Positions 16,055-25,129 are shown, counted from the stretch's first letter. The stretch is 64,000 nt of DNA from Cyanobacteria bacterium SBLK (GCA_017746715.1 JAGHZQ010000084.1:1-64000), one strand, 5' to 3'. A program made the numbers and translations. Notes: generated by a model from the letters alone, not told the origin.

Positions 16055-18331
16055 TTATTCGGTTTGACTGGACAAAGAAATAGTAAAATAGAATGTAGAA
16101 CCTTTGCCCAATTCTGACTCAAACCAAATTGTTCCGCCGTGACGTTCGATAATTTTTTTACACAGTGCTAAACCAATCCCCGTACCGGGATATTCATCTC
16201 GAGAATGCAAGCGCTGAAAAATGGTAAAAATGCGATCCCTAAATTGTGGATCGATGCCAATTCCATTATCGCATACAGAGAATAAATAGTCTTCTTTCCT
16301 CTGTTGGACTTCAATCTGAATTTGAGGGGATTCTTGCCCCCGAAATTTAATGGCATTACCGATTAAATTTTGAAAAACTTGCACGAGTTGAATGCGATCG
16401 CCCAATACGGAAGGCAAGCGATCTTGCACGATCTCGGCCTCATTTTCATTAATTTTAGTTTGTAGATTCCAACAAGCACGATTTAAAACATCTTCTATCT
16501 TTACTTCAACAAACTTTTTCTTTTGCGTTCCCACTCGCGAATAGGCCAGCAGATCGTCAATTAAGGCCTGCATGTGACTCACCCCGTCTACTGCAAAACT
16601 AATAAATTCTTTGGCATCATCTCCGAGGCGATCGCGATAGCGCATTTCTAACAATTGTACATAACTCGACACTAAATTCAAAGGTTCTTGCAAGTCATGG
16701 GAGGCAACATAAGCAAATTTTTCTAAGTCATCATTAGAACGTTTCAATTCTCGTGCTAATTTAGCTTGTTCGTCAGCTTGACGCAAGGCAATATTAATAA
16801 TTGCCCGTCTTAAATCTTTAGCCGCTTCAACTTCGCACAATTTCCACGGTAAGGATTTCAAATGGACAATTTCTTTCCAAACTTCAAAAGACCCCCGAGG
16901 CGTGAGTCGTATAACACCTTCAGAATCAACCTCTTCTACAATGGCTTGATTCGGATTCCCTGCCCAATTTACAGTTTGAATGAATTCCGGACGAAACCAG
17001 AGAATATAATTTTTGGGCAAGATAGAAATTGCCAATAATCCGCTCGCAATATCTTTATATTTTTCTGCTTCGGGATAGAGATTGGAGAGAGAATCAGTTT
17101 CTAAAAACTCTTCTCGAACATTATTTCTCAGCCAAACAATTAAGGATTCCAGATCGCTTGTTTCCGGAACATTACCAATCGTAGTAAATTCATCTTGCCA
17201 ATAGATAGCAACTCCTGTCGCATTAACTAGATCTAATATGTTGGGTTTGTCCTCGATTAAGCCCTTAACAAAATTCTCCTCAATCGACATATACTCGGTC
17301 AGTTTTGCTTGAACGGATTTGAGTTGAATTTGATAGTCGTAATCTTCTGCTTCTGCTTTCATAACAAGTTCGCTCGATGCAATCTGACTCAAAAACTCGC
17401 AGGCTTGACGCAGTTCGTAAGAAACGTGTTTGGGAGTATAATGATGGCAGGAGATTAGTCCCCATAATTTTTTACTTTGTTTGACAGGCATCACCAAAGT
17501 CGAACAAACTCCCATATTTTGTAGATACTCTTGATGGCAGGGAGAAAAACCGCGCAATACAGAATTGCCGAGATTGAGAGGAGCATTATTTTTAGGATGA
17601 TGAAGGGGAATGAGATCCGCCGATTTGGCATTAACATCGACAATTAATCTTAACCAATGTTCTGCATAAAGATCGCGACAGGGTTTCGTATCGGCATCGG
17701 GATAGTGTAACCTCAAAAAAGGTTCGAGATCGTCTCGTTTGTCTTCCGCAACTACTTCTCCATTCCAATTCCGATCGTATTTGTAAACCATAACGCGATC
17801 GCATTTTACTAACTTCCGAACTTCCCGAACGATCGCCCCATACATTTCTTGTAAATTTGCCGTTTTTTGAATTTTAGCCGCTGCACTTCTGAGAGAGTTA
17901 TAAAACCCTAAAAAATCCATATCATTGCGATAAGTCGATTGCTCGAGTTCGAGAATTAAAAAACCGTCGGGGTTGCGGTGTAAAATTCCATCGAGAAATA
18001 AATATTCGTCCTCTTTTTTAAGTCTGAGCTTGGCAAAATTGAGCATATCAAAGTCATTGCGCTCGACAATCTTTTTCAGATTTCTCAGTTGGGTTCGGGG
18101 GAGAAACTTACTTAACGAACGATTCAATAATTGCTCGGGGGGAACGTCGAAAAAAATAGATGTATTATTACTTGCTTGAACGATCTTTAATGACGGCTCT
18201 TCTAAGACCAAGAGAACGCCATGAGGCTGAATGAAACCGGGAAGATGGATATGTTCGTGGAAATCGTCGAATTTTTCTTTTTCCGAATCAATATCGATAG
18301 TTTGCCGATCGCTAGATTTGATGGGATTCAT
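16055..18331 (-). CDS. Cph1-type phytochrome histidine kinase
   Basis: The 758-residue protein has the order PAS (about 25-130), GAF (about 150-320), PHY (about 330-510), then HisKA and HATPase. The GAF cysteine C265 followed by H266 (SPCHQEYLQNMGV) aligns with the bilin-binding cysteine of Synechocystis Cph1, so a phycocyanobilin chromophore is likely. The PHY tongue PRGSF is at 478-482. The usual DIP motif reads D214-T-K. The phospho-accepting histidine is H545 in ASHDLQEP. It lacks a fused receiver and no response regulator is adjacent. It is a cytoplasmic red/far-red light sensor. Confidence 0.92.
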   Translation of the reverse strand: MNPIKSSDRQTIDIDSEKEKFDDFHEHIHLPGFIQPHGVLLVLEEPSLKIVQASNNTSIFFDVPPEQLLNRSLSKFLPRTQLRNLKKIVERNDFDMLNFAKLRLKKEDEYLFLDGILHRNPDGFLILELEQSTYRNDMDFLGFYNSLRSAAAKIQKTANLQEMYGAIVREVRKLVKCDRVMVYKYDRNWNGEVVAEDKRDDLEPFLRLHYPDADTKPCRDLYAEHWLRLIVDVNAKSADLIPLHHPKNNAPLNLGNSVLRGFSPCHQEYLQNMGVCSTLVMPVKQSKKLWGLISCHHYTPKHVSYELRQACEFLSQIASSELVMKAEAEDYDYQIQLKSVQAKLTEYMSIEENFVKGLIEDKPNILDLVNATGVAIYWQDEFTTIGNVPETSDLESLIVWLRNNVREEFLETDSLSNLYPEAEKYKDIASGLLAISILPKNYILWFRPEFIQTVNWAGNPNQAIVEEVDSEGVIRLTPRGSFEVWKEIVHLKSLPWKLCEVEAAKDLRRAIINIALRQADEQAKLARELKRSNDDLEKFAYVASHDLQEPLNLVSSYVQLLEMRYRDRLGDDAKEFISFAVDGVSHMQALIDDLLAYSRVGTQKKKFVEVKIEDVLNRACWNLQTKINENEAEIVQDRLPSVLGDRIQLVQVFQNLIGNAIKFRGQESPQIQIEVQQRKEDYLFSVCDNGIGIDPQFRDRIFTIFQRLHSRDEYPGTGIGLALCKKIIERHGGTIWFESELGKGSTFYFTISLSSQTE

Positions 18332-18417
18332 TGGCGAAAATGGAAAGAATATTAAGAAAAAACTGTTATTGCCATCATTTTCGCATATTTCCGCTATAGA
18401 TTCCCATTAACCAAGCC

Positions 18418-19605
18418 TCAAACAGAAACTTGACAATTTTGGAGAGCGGCGATCGCGTGCAATCGAACGATCGCTGTATGATGCTCTTTTAGGGGAATTA
18501 AAACCGCTACTGCTTCCGAATCGCCTAACTGTCCCCATGCTTGGATTAAAGATTGTAGGATTTCCATAGATTCGAGCGGAAAAGATTGACGAGAAAAGAA
18601 ATCCAGTAAGATGCGAGACGCAAGGGGCTTGAGATGAGAACTTTCAACTCGTCCCAAAACGCGAATGGTTTCTAACACTCCTTTTTCTCCGGCCAAACCG
18701 AGTATTTTTTGCAAGCATTCTAAACCCGCTTCCGTTTCATTCCATGCTAAAGCGCGAATGAGATGAATTTGCAGAACTAAAGGGGTTGCTGGAGATTGGA
18801 ATACGTGAAATAAAGTCGTTGCTGCCTCTGGCGTTTTTAATTTGCCGATCGCCATCGCTGCTTGCTGGCAAACTTCCAAATTGAAATCGTACAAGCGAGG
18901 GGTTAAAACTGTTAATAAATCCAATTCTGAGGACAGATCTCGCCACAACCCCAAAGCGATCGCGGCTTCTTTTCTCACATTTGAATTTATGTCATTTAAG
19001 GCTTCGATTAAAACCGGAATGAGACGGCGATCTCGAATCGTTCCCAAGGCTTCCACGACAGTAGCGCGAACCCAGGCATCCCGATCTCGAACAACACTTA
19101 AAAGACAATCGATGGCGACAGGGTGGCGGATTTGAGCGAGGGCTTGAGTTGCCAAGGGGCGCAATTCAGGACGTTCGAGCAAATTGGCAAGAGGCGCGAT
19201 CGCGGATTCTCCCAAATTCGCCAATGCTGCAGCAACAATCGCCGTTAATTCTTCATCTTCTGACGTTTGCCAGCAACGGACCAAGGCATCGATAACCAAA
19301 GGGCGATCGAATTGCCCTAAAATGCGCCCGGCAAACCACCGTTCTTCGATTTCAATCTCTTCATCTTCCAGAATGGCAATCAGAGGAGGGATGGCGCGAT
19401 CGCCAAATTTAGGCAAAATTTTAGCGATTTCCCATCGTTCCCGAAAATCGCCGCAGTTTAAAACCGTTAATGCTAGGTCGAGTGCCTCATCATCGAAAGG
19501 CATTTGCTTGTCTTTGGCGAGGGGGAGTTGCTGTAGGCAATCATTGACTTGCAACCAATCATTGCACTGGGTTGCCATTTTGGCCTTCTCTAAAATTTCC
19601 AGCAT
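18418..19605 (-). CDS. HEAT-repeat protein
   Basis: The 395-residue protein is made almost wholly of HEAT-like helical repeats, for example RDAWVRATVVEALGTIRDRR and NSNVRKEAAIALGLW. The repeats are related to the PBS-lyase/CpcE type common in cyanobacteria. There is no catalytic motif and no signal peptide. Such proteins act as scaffolds or phycobilin lyase chaperones, but this one lacks distinctive lyase features. The exact role is unknown. It is divergent from the groES operator region. Confidence 0.85.
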   Translation of the reverse strand: MLEILEKAKMATQCNDWLQVNDCLQQLPLAKDKQMPFDDEALDLALTVLNCGDFRERWEIAKILPKFGDRAIPPLIAILEDEEIEIEERWFAGRILGQFDRPLVIDALVRCWQTSEDEELTAIVAAALANLGESAIAPLANLLERPELRPLATQALAQIRHPVAIDCLLSVVRDRDAWVRATVVEALGTIRDRRLIPVLIEALNDINSNVRKEAAIALGLWRDLSSELDLLTVLTPRLYDFNLEVCQQAAMAIGKLKTPEAATTLFHVFQSPATPLVLQIHLIRALAWNETEAGLECLQKILGLAGEKGVLETIRVLGRVESSHLKPLASRILLDFFSRQSFPLESMEILQSLIQAWGQLGDSEAVAVLIPLKEHHTAIVRLHAIAALQNCQVSV

Positions 19606-19755
19606 TTTTTAATCTTACGAACAAATATTAATGAACGGATATTAATGGTTATTAATTTTACTTTTTTTAGGAGATGTCATTCCCCTAGTTTCTGAGAATT
19701 GCGATCGCTTGCCTAGGGCGATCGTGCAGTTCTTGCATGGTTTTCTTGCGAAACG

Positions 19756-19783
19756 GTAGAGACAAGGCCGGCCTTGTCTCTAC
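19756..19783. repeat. Perfect 28-bp palindrome
   Basis: The arms GTAGAGACAAGGCC and its exact complement are contiguous, with no spacer. Similar GTAGAGAC...GTCTCTAC palindromes are dispersed in cyanobacterial genomes. It lies between the HEAT gene and the groES operators and may also act as a terminator or cruciform. Confidence 0.75.
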
Positions 19784-19801
19784 GGATGTCTGACAACCAA
19801 A

Positions 19802-19817
19802 GTTCGGGAAACCGCAC
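19802..19817 (+). promoter_or_regulatory. K-box upstream of groES
   Basis: GTTCGG-GAAA-CCGCAC matches the cyanobacterial K-box consensus GTTCGG-NNAN-CCNNAC at every fixed position. That element has been described as light-related control of groESL. It sits 39 bases before the CIRCE. Confidence 0.7.
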
Positions 19818-19856
19818 TCTTCTCATAGTTGCCAGAAGATTACCTCGTTGGGTAAA

Positions 19857-19883
19857 TTAGCACTCGGATGGTGAGAGTGCTAA
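19857..19883 (+). promoter_or_regulatory. CIRCE operator (HrcA binding site)
   Basis: TTAGCACTC, nine bases, then GAGTGCTAA is an exact match to the CIRCE consensus. HrcA bound here represses groES-groEL until heat shock. A strong AAGGAGG ribosome site follows just before the groES start at 19942. Confidence 0.95.
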
Positions 19884-19941
19884 CTCCACCGAATGCCAGC
19901 ACTCTCAACCGAGATATCGAATTTTACAAGGAGGAAATTGC

Positions 19942-20253
19942 ATGGCTGCATTAACCATTAACGTCTCTACAGTTAAGCCCTTGGGCGATCGCGTTTTCGT
20001 CAAAGTCAGCCCCAGCGAAGAAAAAACCGCCGGTGGTATTCTTCTCCCCGATACGGCGAAAGAAAAGCCCCAAGTTGGTGAAGTCGTCGCCGTCGGTCCG
20101 GGGAAAGCCGATAAAGATGGCAACCGCGTAGAACTCGAAGTCAAAGTCGGCGATAAGGTTCTCTACTCAAAATATGCCGGTACTGACATCAAACTGGGTG
20201 GCGATGAATACGTTCTCCTCTCCGAGAAAGACATTTTAGCCGCAGTGGAATAA
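19942..20253 (+). CDS. groS: Co-chaperonin GroES
   Basis: The 103-residue protein shows the Cpn10 core VKPLGDRVFVKV, the mobile loop EEKTAGGILLPDTAKEKPQ and a C-terminal KVLYSKYAGTDIKLGGDEYVLLSEKDILA. It caps the GroEL cavity in the cytoplasm. An ideal Shine-Dalgarno (AAGGAGG) precedes the ATG. It is the first gene of the groES-groEL operon, controlled by CIRCE and probably the K-box. Confidence 0.98.
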   Translation: MAALTINVSTVKPLGDRVFVKVSPSEEKTAGGILLPDTAKEKPQVGEVVAVGPGKADKDGNRVELEVKVGDKVLYSKYAGTDIKLGGDEYVLLSEKDILAAVE

Positions 20254-20313
20254 TTCTTTTAATTTCTTTCCTTTTCTGTTTGTCCTTTTCACACTACCCC
20301 ATCAATAAGAGCT

Positions 20314-21936
20314 ATGGCTAAAAGTATCATTTACAACGAAGAAGCCCGTCGCGCTTTAGAAAAAGGGATCGATCTGCTGGCAGAAGCCGTCGCTATCACC
20401 CTCGGTCCCAAAGGTCGCAATGTCGTCCTCGAAAAGAAATTCGGCGCGCCTCAAATCATTAACGACGGCGTAACCATCGCTAAGGAAATCGAACTCGACG
20501 ATCACATCGAAAACACTGGAGTTTCTTTGATTCGTCAAGCAGCTTCTAAAACCAATGATGTTGCGGGAGACGGCACCACCACCGCAACGGTTTTGGCTCA
20601 CGCCATGGTAAAAGCCGGCTTAAAGAACGTGGCTGCGGGAGCAAACCCCATCGCTATCAAGCGCGGCGTTGATAAAGCCACCGAGTTTTTGGTCGGTGAA
20701 ATTGCGTCTAAGTCTCGAGAAATTTCCGATTCTAAAGCGATCGCTCAAGTCGGTTCCATCTCTGCGGGGAACGATGTGGAAGTCGGCGAAATGATCGCTT
20801 CGGCAATGGATAAGGTTGGGAAAGAGGGCGTAATTTCCTTGGAAGAAGGAAAGTCCATGAGTACCGAACTGGAAATCACCGAAGGGATGCGCTTCGATAA
20901 GGGTTATATTTCTCCCTATTTCGTCACCGATACGGAACGGATGGAAGCGATTTTTGAGGAGCCTTACCTCCTCATCACCGATAAGAAAATCGCCCTCGTA
21001 CAGGATTTGGTTCCCGTGTTGGAACAAGTTGCTCGTTCTGGCAAATCTTTAATCATTATCGCTGAAGATATCGAGAAAGAAGCCCTCGCGACGTTGGTTG
21101 TCAACCGCTTGCGCGGCGTTCTCAACGTGGCTGCGGTGAAAGCGCCCGGTTTTGGCGATCGCCGCAAGCAAATGTTAGAAGATATTGCGGTTCTCACTGG
21201 CGGTCAAGTCATTACTGAAGATGCGGGCTTAAAGTTAGATAACGCCAAGATCGAAGACCTCGGAACGGCGCGTCGTTTGGTCATCACCAAGGACAACACC
21301 ACCATCGTTGCGGAAGGAAACGAGGAGGGTGTTAAGACCCGTTGCGACCAAATTCGCCGTCAAATCGACGAAACCGAATCCTCTTACGATAAAGAGAAGT
21401 TACAAGAGCGCTTGGCCAAGTTATCCGGCGGTGTTGCGGTCATTAAAGTGGGTGCGGCAACCGAGACGGAAATGAAAGACAAGAAACTGCGCCTCGAAGA
21501 TGCCATCAATGCCACCAAAGCGGCGGTAGAAGAAGGCATTGTTCCCGGTGGCGGGACGACTCTCGGACACCTCTCCCCCGCCTTGGAAACTTGGGCTAAT
21601 GGGAACTTGCAAAATGAGGAATTAACGGGGGCTACCATCGTCATTCGCGCCTTGACGGCTCCTTTGATGCGAATCGCCGAAAATGCCGGACAAAACGGCG
21701 CGGTGATTGCCGAACGCTTGAAAGAGAAAGATTTCAACATCGGCTACAATGCAGCTAATGGCGAGTTTGTCGATATGTTTGAAGCGGGTATCGTTGACCC
21801 GGCGAAAGTGACCCGCAGCGCGTTGCAAAATGCCGCTTCTATTGCAGGGATGGTTCTCACCACCGAGTGTATCGTGGTAGACAAGCCCGAGAAGGAAAAA
21901 GCAGCAGCAGCACCCGGTGGTGATTTTGACTACTAA
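20314..21936 (+). CDS. groL: Chaperonin GroEL (GroEL1 type)
   Basis: The 540-residue protein is full length. It has ATP-binding TLGPKGRNVVLEKKFG, GDGTTTATVLA, the VPGGGTTL segment and the C-terminal EKAAAAPGGDFDY tail. It forms the tetradecameric folding chamber. It lies 60 bases after groES. Cyanobacteria usually carry a second, monocistronic groEL; the groES linkage marks this copy as groEL1. Confidence 0.98.
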   Translation: MAKSIIYNEEARRALEKGIDLLAEAVAITLGPKGRNVVLEKKFGAPQIINDGVTIAKEIELDDHIENTGVSLIRQAASKTNDVAGDGTTTATVLAHAMVKAGLKNVAAGANPIAIKRGVDKATEFLVGEIASKSREISDSKAIAQVGSISAGNDVEVGEMIASAMDKVGKEGVISLEEGKSMSTELEITEGMRFDKGYISPYFVTDTERMEAIFEEPYLLITDKKIALVQDLVPVLEQVARSGKSLIIIAEDIEKEALATLVVNRLRGVLNVAAVKAPGFGDRRKQMLEDIAVLTGGQVITEDAGLKLDNAKIEDLGTARRLVITKDNTTIVAEGNEEGVKTRCDQIRRQIDETESSYDKEKLQERLAKLSGGVAVIKVGAATETEMKDKKLRLEDAINATKAAVEEGIVPGGGTTLGHLSPALETWANGNLQNEELTGATIVIRALTAPLMRIAENAGQNGAVIAERLKEKDFNIGYNAANGEFVDMFEAGIVDPAKVTRSALQNAASIAGMVLTTECIVVDKPEKEKAAAAPGGDFDY

Positions 21937-21967
21937 GTTTTGAATAAAGGTCTAGGTAGTTTTGAAG

Positions 21968-21990
21968 GCAGGCGATCGCGCCTGTCTTTC
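21968..21990 (+). terminator. Hairpin after groEL
   Basis: CAGGCG-ATCG-CGCCTG (21969-21984) forms a GC-rich stem around a HIP1 core and is followed by TCTTTCC. This is a likely terminator for groES-groEL. Confidence 0.5.
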
Positions 21991-22070
21991 CTCATCGGAG
22001 GGGTTCAGTGCGATCGGTTGTATAATGTCAACACGAGTAAACTGAACTTTAATAGCCAACTTCTAGACCA

Positions 22071-23480
22071 ATGGAAACAATAAATTTCCCCAACTCACCA
22101 AATTTTTTAAAATCTATTACCTGTATTGAAGTCGAGAAACTATTTGGCAAGTACAATTACAAATTGCAAAAGGAAAATAATAGTTATTCCAACAATTCGT
22201 TAATGATCCTTTATGGTGATAATGGATCGGGAAAAACAACAATCTTAAAACTTCTCTTTCATACGCTATCTGCTGCATCAGAACGCGGACATCGAACTTT
22301 TATTGCAAAAACTTCATTTCTTAAATTTTCAGTTGAGTTTACTGATAAAACAAAAATTCTTATTACTCGTGATAATAGTTTAAAAGGATCTTTTGAAATA
22401 GTATGTCTGAAACATACTGAAGAAATCGCCAAAACAATATATAAGTTTGAAAACGGAAAACTTGATAGTGAAGACGAACCTTTTTTAGAAAAATTCTCCG
22501 ATCTGAATCTCAATTTATTTATTCTTGGTGATGATAGAACATTAGACAGCAATATTTTTTATTCACAAGATAATAACAGCAAAGAACGTATCATTGATAT
22601 GGATTCATTGTCTAAACAATTGGAAATTCTTAGAAGTCAACTTAAAGGTCTTCATCGTCAATCTAATGATAATTTAAAATCGGCTCTTGAGTCTTCTATT
22701 CAAAGAGTCGAAGAATGGATTCGAGATCAAGCATATCAAGGTTCGGATCGAGGTGAGAAGGATGTTCATAGTATTTATGAGGAAATCGTACAAAGTATTG
22801 TAATGCCAGAGAAAGAAAATTCAGATAGTTTTGAATACGAGTTTACTAGAATGATCGAAAGTTTTGAGAAACAAGAAAAAAGAAGTCGGGAATATTCTCG
22901 TTTTGGTTTGATTCCTCCATTGAGTACAAAAAAACTTATTGACATCCTTCAGAAAAGCTCCTCAGATACATATCCTGTTTTACAAAAAATTCTTACCCCT
23001 TATTTAGGGAGCATCACTGCAAGAATGAACGCATTGCAAAGTATCCAAGAAATTTTAACAACTTTTGTCAATACAATTAATCAGGGATTTCTCCATGACA
23101 AAAAAATAAAGTTTCATTTACGAGATGGATTAGAAATTCTAACAAAAGAAAAAGGGAAAGAGATATCTTTAGACCCTGAAATGTTATCTTCTGGAGAAAA
23201 ACAACTTTTGCTCTTATTTTGTAATACTTTTGCTGCTCGCGAACGAGCAACTATCTTTATTATTGACGAACCAGAAATCTCACTGAATATCAAATGGCAG
23301 CGTCAACTGATCCAATCTTTGTTAAAATGTACTGAAGGCAGTCAGATTCAATTTTTACTGGCAACCCACTCAATCGAATTATTATCCCAATACGATAATG
23401 ATGTTGTCGATTTAGAAAACATAGAAGAAGCAACAGAACATGGGGAAGAAAAAACTAGAGAGACGACGATCGCTTCGTGA
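22071..23480 (+). CDS. ABC-type AAA ATPase, AriA-like (PARIS-type defence)
   Basis: The 469-residue protein has an SMC/ABC-like ATPase split by a helical insert. Walker A is YGDNGSGKTT (48-57), the ABC signature LSSGE (372-376), Walker B IFIIDEP (395-401), and the H-switch LLATH (429-433). The insert (about 180-350) is charged and helical. The next gene overlaps its 3' end by 41 bases and encodes a DUF4435 protein. AAA ATPase plus DUF4435 in this order and at these sizes is the architecture of PARIS, where AriA forms an oligomeric sensor of phage anti-restriction proteins and releases the AriB nuclease. Assignment rests on architecture, not on similarity scores. Codons are AT-rich relative to the flanking groEL. 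Confidence 0.75.
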   Translation: METINFPNSPNFLKSITCIEVEKLFGKYNYKLQKENNSYSNNSLMILYGDNGSGKTTILKLLFHTLSAASERGHRTFIAKTSFLKFSVEFTDKTKILITRDNSLKGSFEIVCLKHTEEIAKTIYKFENGKLDSEDEPFLEKFSDLNLNLFILGDDRTLDSNIFYSQDNNSKERIIDMDSLSKQLEILRSQLKGLHRQSNDNLKSALESSIQRVEEWIRDQAYQGSDRGEKDVHSIYEEIVQSIVMPEKENSDSFEYEFTRMIESFEKQEKRSREYSRFGLIPPLSTKKLIDILQKSSSDTYPVLQKILTPYLGSITARMNALQSIQEILTTFVNTINQGFLHDKKIKFHLRDGLEILTKEKGKEISLDPEMLSSGEKQLLLLFCNTFAARERATIFIIDEPEISLNIKWQRQLIQSLLKCTEGSQIQFLLATHSIELLSQYDNDVVDLENIEEATEHGEEKTRETTIAS

Positions 23481-24369
23481 ATTAGTCAGTCGCTACAAAC
23501 GAGAACCCGAACTTTGCGATATTTACGTTGAAGGAGAAAGCGATCGCTCTTTCATTACATGGTTTTTAGAAGCAAAGGGATTGAAGGATTTTGTTGTTTA
23601 TGATGTTGCTACTGTTGAGATTCCTGCTGAAAATATCCAAAATCTTGGTTTAAATTTAAACAGCAAGCGTAGCTCTGTCATCACTCTAGCAAATTATCTA
23701 GAGCAAGAATTAGCTGCTTTATCAGATACTTTGAGAGTGACCTGTATTTGCGATCGCGATTTCGATATCCTTTTAAATAACACAGAAAAGTGGAAGTTAA
23801 AGTTACTATTATTTACAGATTATTCTTGTCTTGAAATGTATTGGTTTAACGAGGTAACAATCCATAAATTGTTGCATTCCATAAAATATAATGGTGATAT
23901 AAAGCCTTATCATATTCTCAATATCCTCTCTTCTATTTTGCTAGAATTATTTTTAATTCGTGCAGCGAATCAAGTGCTTGATTTTGGTATAAGAATGCTG
24001 GAAAATTACAGAAAGTGTTGTCAATTGAAAGAAAATAGCATATTCTTTGATCAAGATATTTATATTACAAAATTTTTAAATCATGGCGCAAAAAGAACGG
24101 AAGAAAAAAAATTTAGAGAGAAGATCGAAGAATTACGAAAATATGCAGAACAGAATATTCCCGATCCTCGCATGAAAATGCACGGTCACGATTTTGGTGA
24201 GATTTTATCTTGGTACATCAAAAAATATATTGCAAAAAACAATCAAAGTTCGTACAATCGAGAAATTGTTGAAATCATGTTATCTCTTGGTGGTCAAGAT
24301 TTGACAATGTTAGAATCAGAAACTTTATTCAAGAATTTGTTATCTCGTCTGAGTTCTCGATCGGAATAA
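23440..24369 (+). CDS. DUF4435 TOPRIM-like protein, AriB-like (PARIS-type effector)
   Basis: The 309-residue protein has TOPRIM-type acidic motifs: E31 in DIYVEGESDRSF and the DxD-type D105/D107 in CICDRDFD. It continues with LLFTDYSCLEMYW, matching the DUF4435 TDYxDLE pattern. In PARIS, AriB is a nuclease toxin held by AriA and freed on infection. The ATG lies inside the ATPase gene (41-base overlap), implying translational coupling. No membrane segments are seen. Confidence 0.75.
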   Translation: MGKKKLERRRSLRELVSRYKREPELCDIYVEGESDRSFITWFLEAKGLKDFVVYDVATVEIPAENIQNLGLNLNSKRSSVITLANYLEQELAALSDTLRVTCICDRDFDILLNNTEKWKLKLLLFTDYSCLEMYWFNEVTIHKLLHSIKYNGDIKPYHILNILSSILLELFLIRAANQVLDFGIRMLENYRKCCQLKENSIFFDQDIYITKFLNHGAKRTEEKKFREKIEELRKYAEQNIPDPRMKMHGHDFGEILSWYIKKYIAKNNQSSYNREIVEIMLSLGGQDLTMLESETLFKNLLSRLSSRSE

Positions 24370-24377
24370 AATAACAA

Positions 24378-24427
24378 GCGATCGCACTTCTCAAGATTAT
24401 CGACCAGCAGAGCGATCGCCTTCTGAT
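24378..24427. repeat. Dispersed 50-bp HIP1-flanked repeat, copy A
   Basis: The unit starts and nearly ends with GCGATCGC and contains CTTCTCAAGATTAT and CAGCAGAGCGATCGC. It closely matches 25427-25476 and part of 25043-25076. It directly follows the DUF4435 gene. Confidence 0.65.
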
Positions 24428-24438
24428 GAAAAAAGAGC

Positions 24439-24696
24439 TTAAATCTCGTATTTTGCCCTAATTTCCTCGATAGTTTTTGTTTTTCCTTCTCTGAGACTTT
24501 GACGCGATCGCGCAATGCGATCCTGAAATTTTGGATCGCGTAATAATAATTCTTCCCACCAATCCTCGCTATCTTCCCAACCCATTAAAATTCCGATGGG
24601 TTTACCATCCCGAGTAATCACAATATTATCGTTTTCTGCAATTTTCATATAATTAGAAAAATCGCCGGCGATGCGATCGATTGAAACTTGTTTCAT
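24439..24696 (-). CDS. Phd/YefM-type antitoxin
   Basis: The 85-residue protein has the N-terminal Phd/YefM fold: a start MKQVSIDRI, then AGDFSNYMKIAENDNIVITRDGKPIGILMGWEDSEDWWE. The C-terminal tail is charged and likely disordered; such tails neutralise the toxin. Its ATG overlaps the stop of the upstream toxin gene by four bases (ATGA). Antitoxins of this class bind their own promoter. Here the antitoxin gene is second, the reverse of the common order. Confidence 0.85.
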   Translation of the reverse strand: MKQVSIDRIAGDFSNYMKIAENDNIVITRDGKPIGILMGWEDSEDWWEELLLRDPKFQDRIARSRQSLREGKTKTIEEIRAKYEI

Positions 24697-25001
24697 GATT
24701 CTCCTATACCATATTCAGTAAGCCAATTCATAACTTGTGCCTTCTCTTTGATGGCTAAGATTTCCACCACTCCATCAGCTACAGTGTATACGACATTATA
24801 GAAAACGCGCAAATCTTCAACGCGCAGCCGATATTGCGGCCATCCTAATCCTTGTAGCCGCTTAATGCGACTTTTGCTAACTTTTTCGGGTTCGTATCTC
24901 AGATGAATTTCAATCGCATCGAGAATCTTAGCGCGATCGCTGGCTTTCAGTTCATCGATATCTTCTTCTGCTTCAACAGTAAAAACAATTTCAAATCTCA
25001 C
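24693..25001 (-). CDS. RelE/ParE-type toxin
   Basis: The 102-residue protein starts with GTG. It has the ParE/RelE order: strand RFEIVFTVEAEEDIDEL, a helix DRAKILDAIEIHL, then KRLQGLGWPQYRLRVEDLRVFYNVV and a final VEILAIKEKAQ. The LR...VFY motif is typical of mRNA-interferase-like RelE members. It is upstream of and overlaps the antitoxin gene. Whether it cleaves ribosome-bound mRNA or targets gyrase cannot be decided from the sequence. Confidence 0.85.
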   Translation of the reverse strand: MRFEIVFTVEAEEDIDELKASDRAKILDAIEIHLRYEPEKVSKSRIKRLQGLGWPQYRLRVEDLRVFYNVVYTVADGVVEILAIKEKAQVMNWLTEYGIGES

Positions 25002-25042
25002 GTCTAGTTTCGCAATTCAATAACCATCAGTAATTATAACCA

Positions 25043-25076
25043 GCGATCGTACTTCCCGACAAGCAGAGCGATCGCA
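25043..25076. repeat. Dispersed HIP1-flanked repeat, partial copy B
   Basis: GCGATCGTACTTCCCGAC joined to AAGCAGAGCGATCGC is a shortened version of copies A and C, lacking the central AAGATTAT. It lies upstream of the toxin-antitoxin pair. Confidence 0.5.
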
Positions 25077-25129
25077 GCTATTTGGTATCGCGATCGGGTA
25101 CAATAAAACTATAGCTACGCTTCGTAAAT

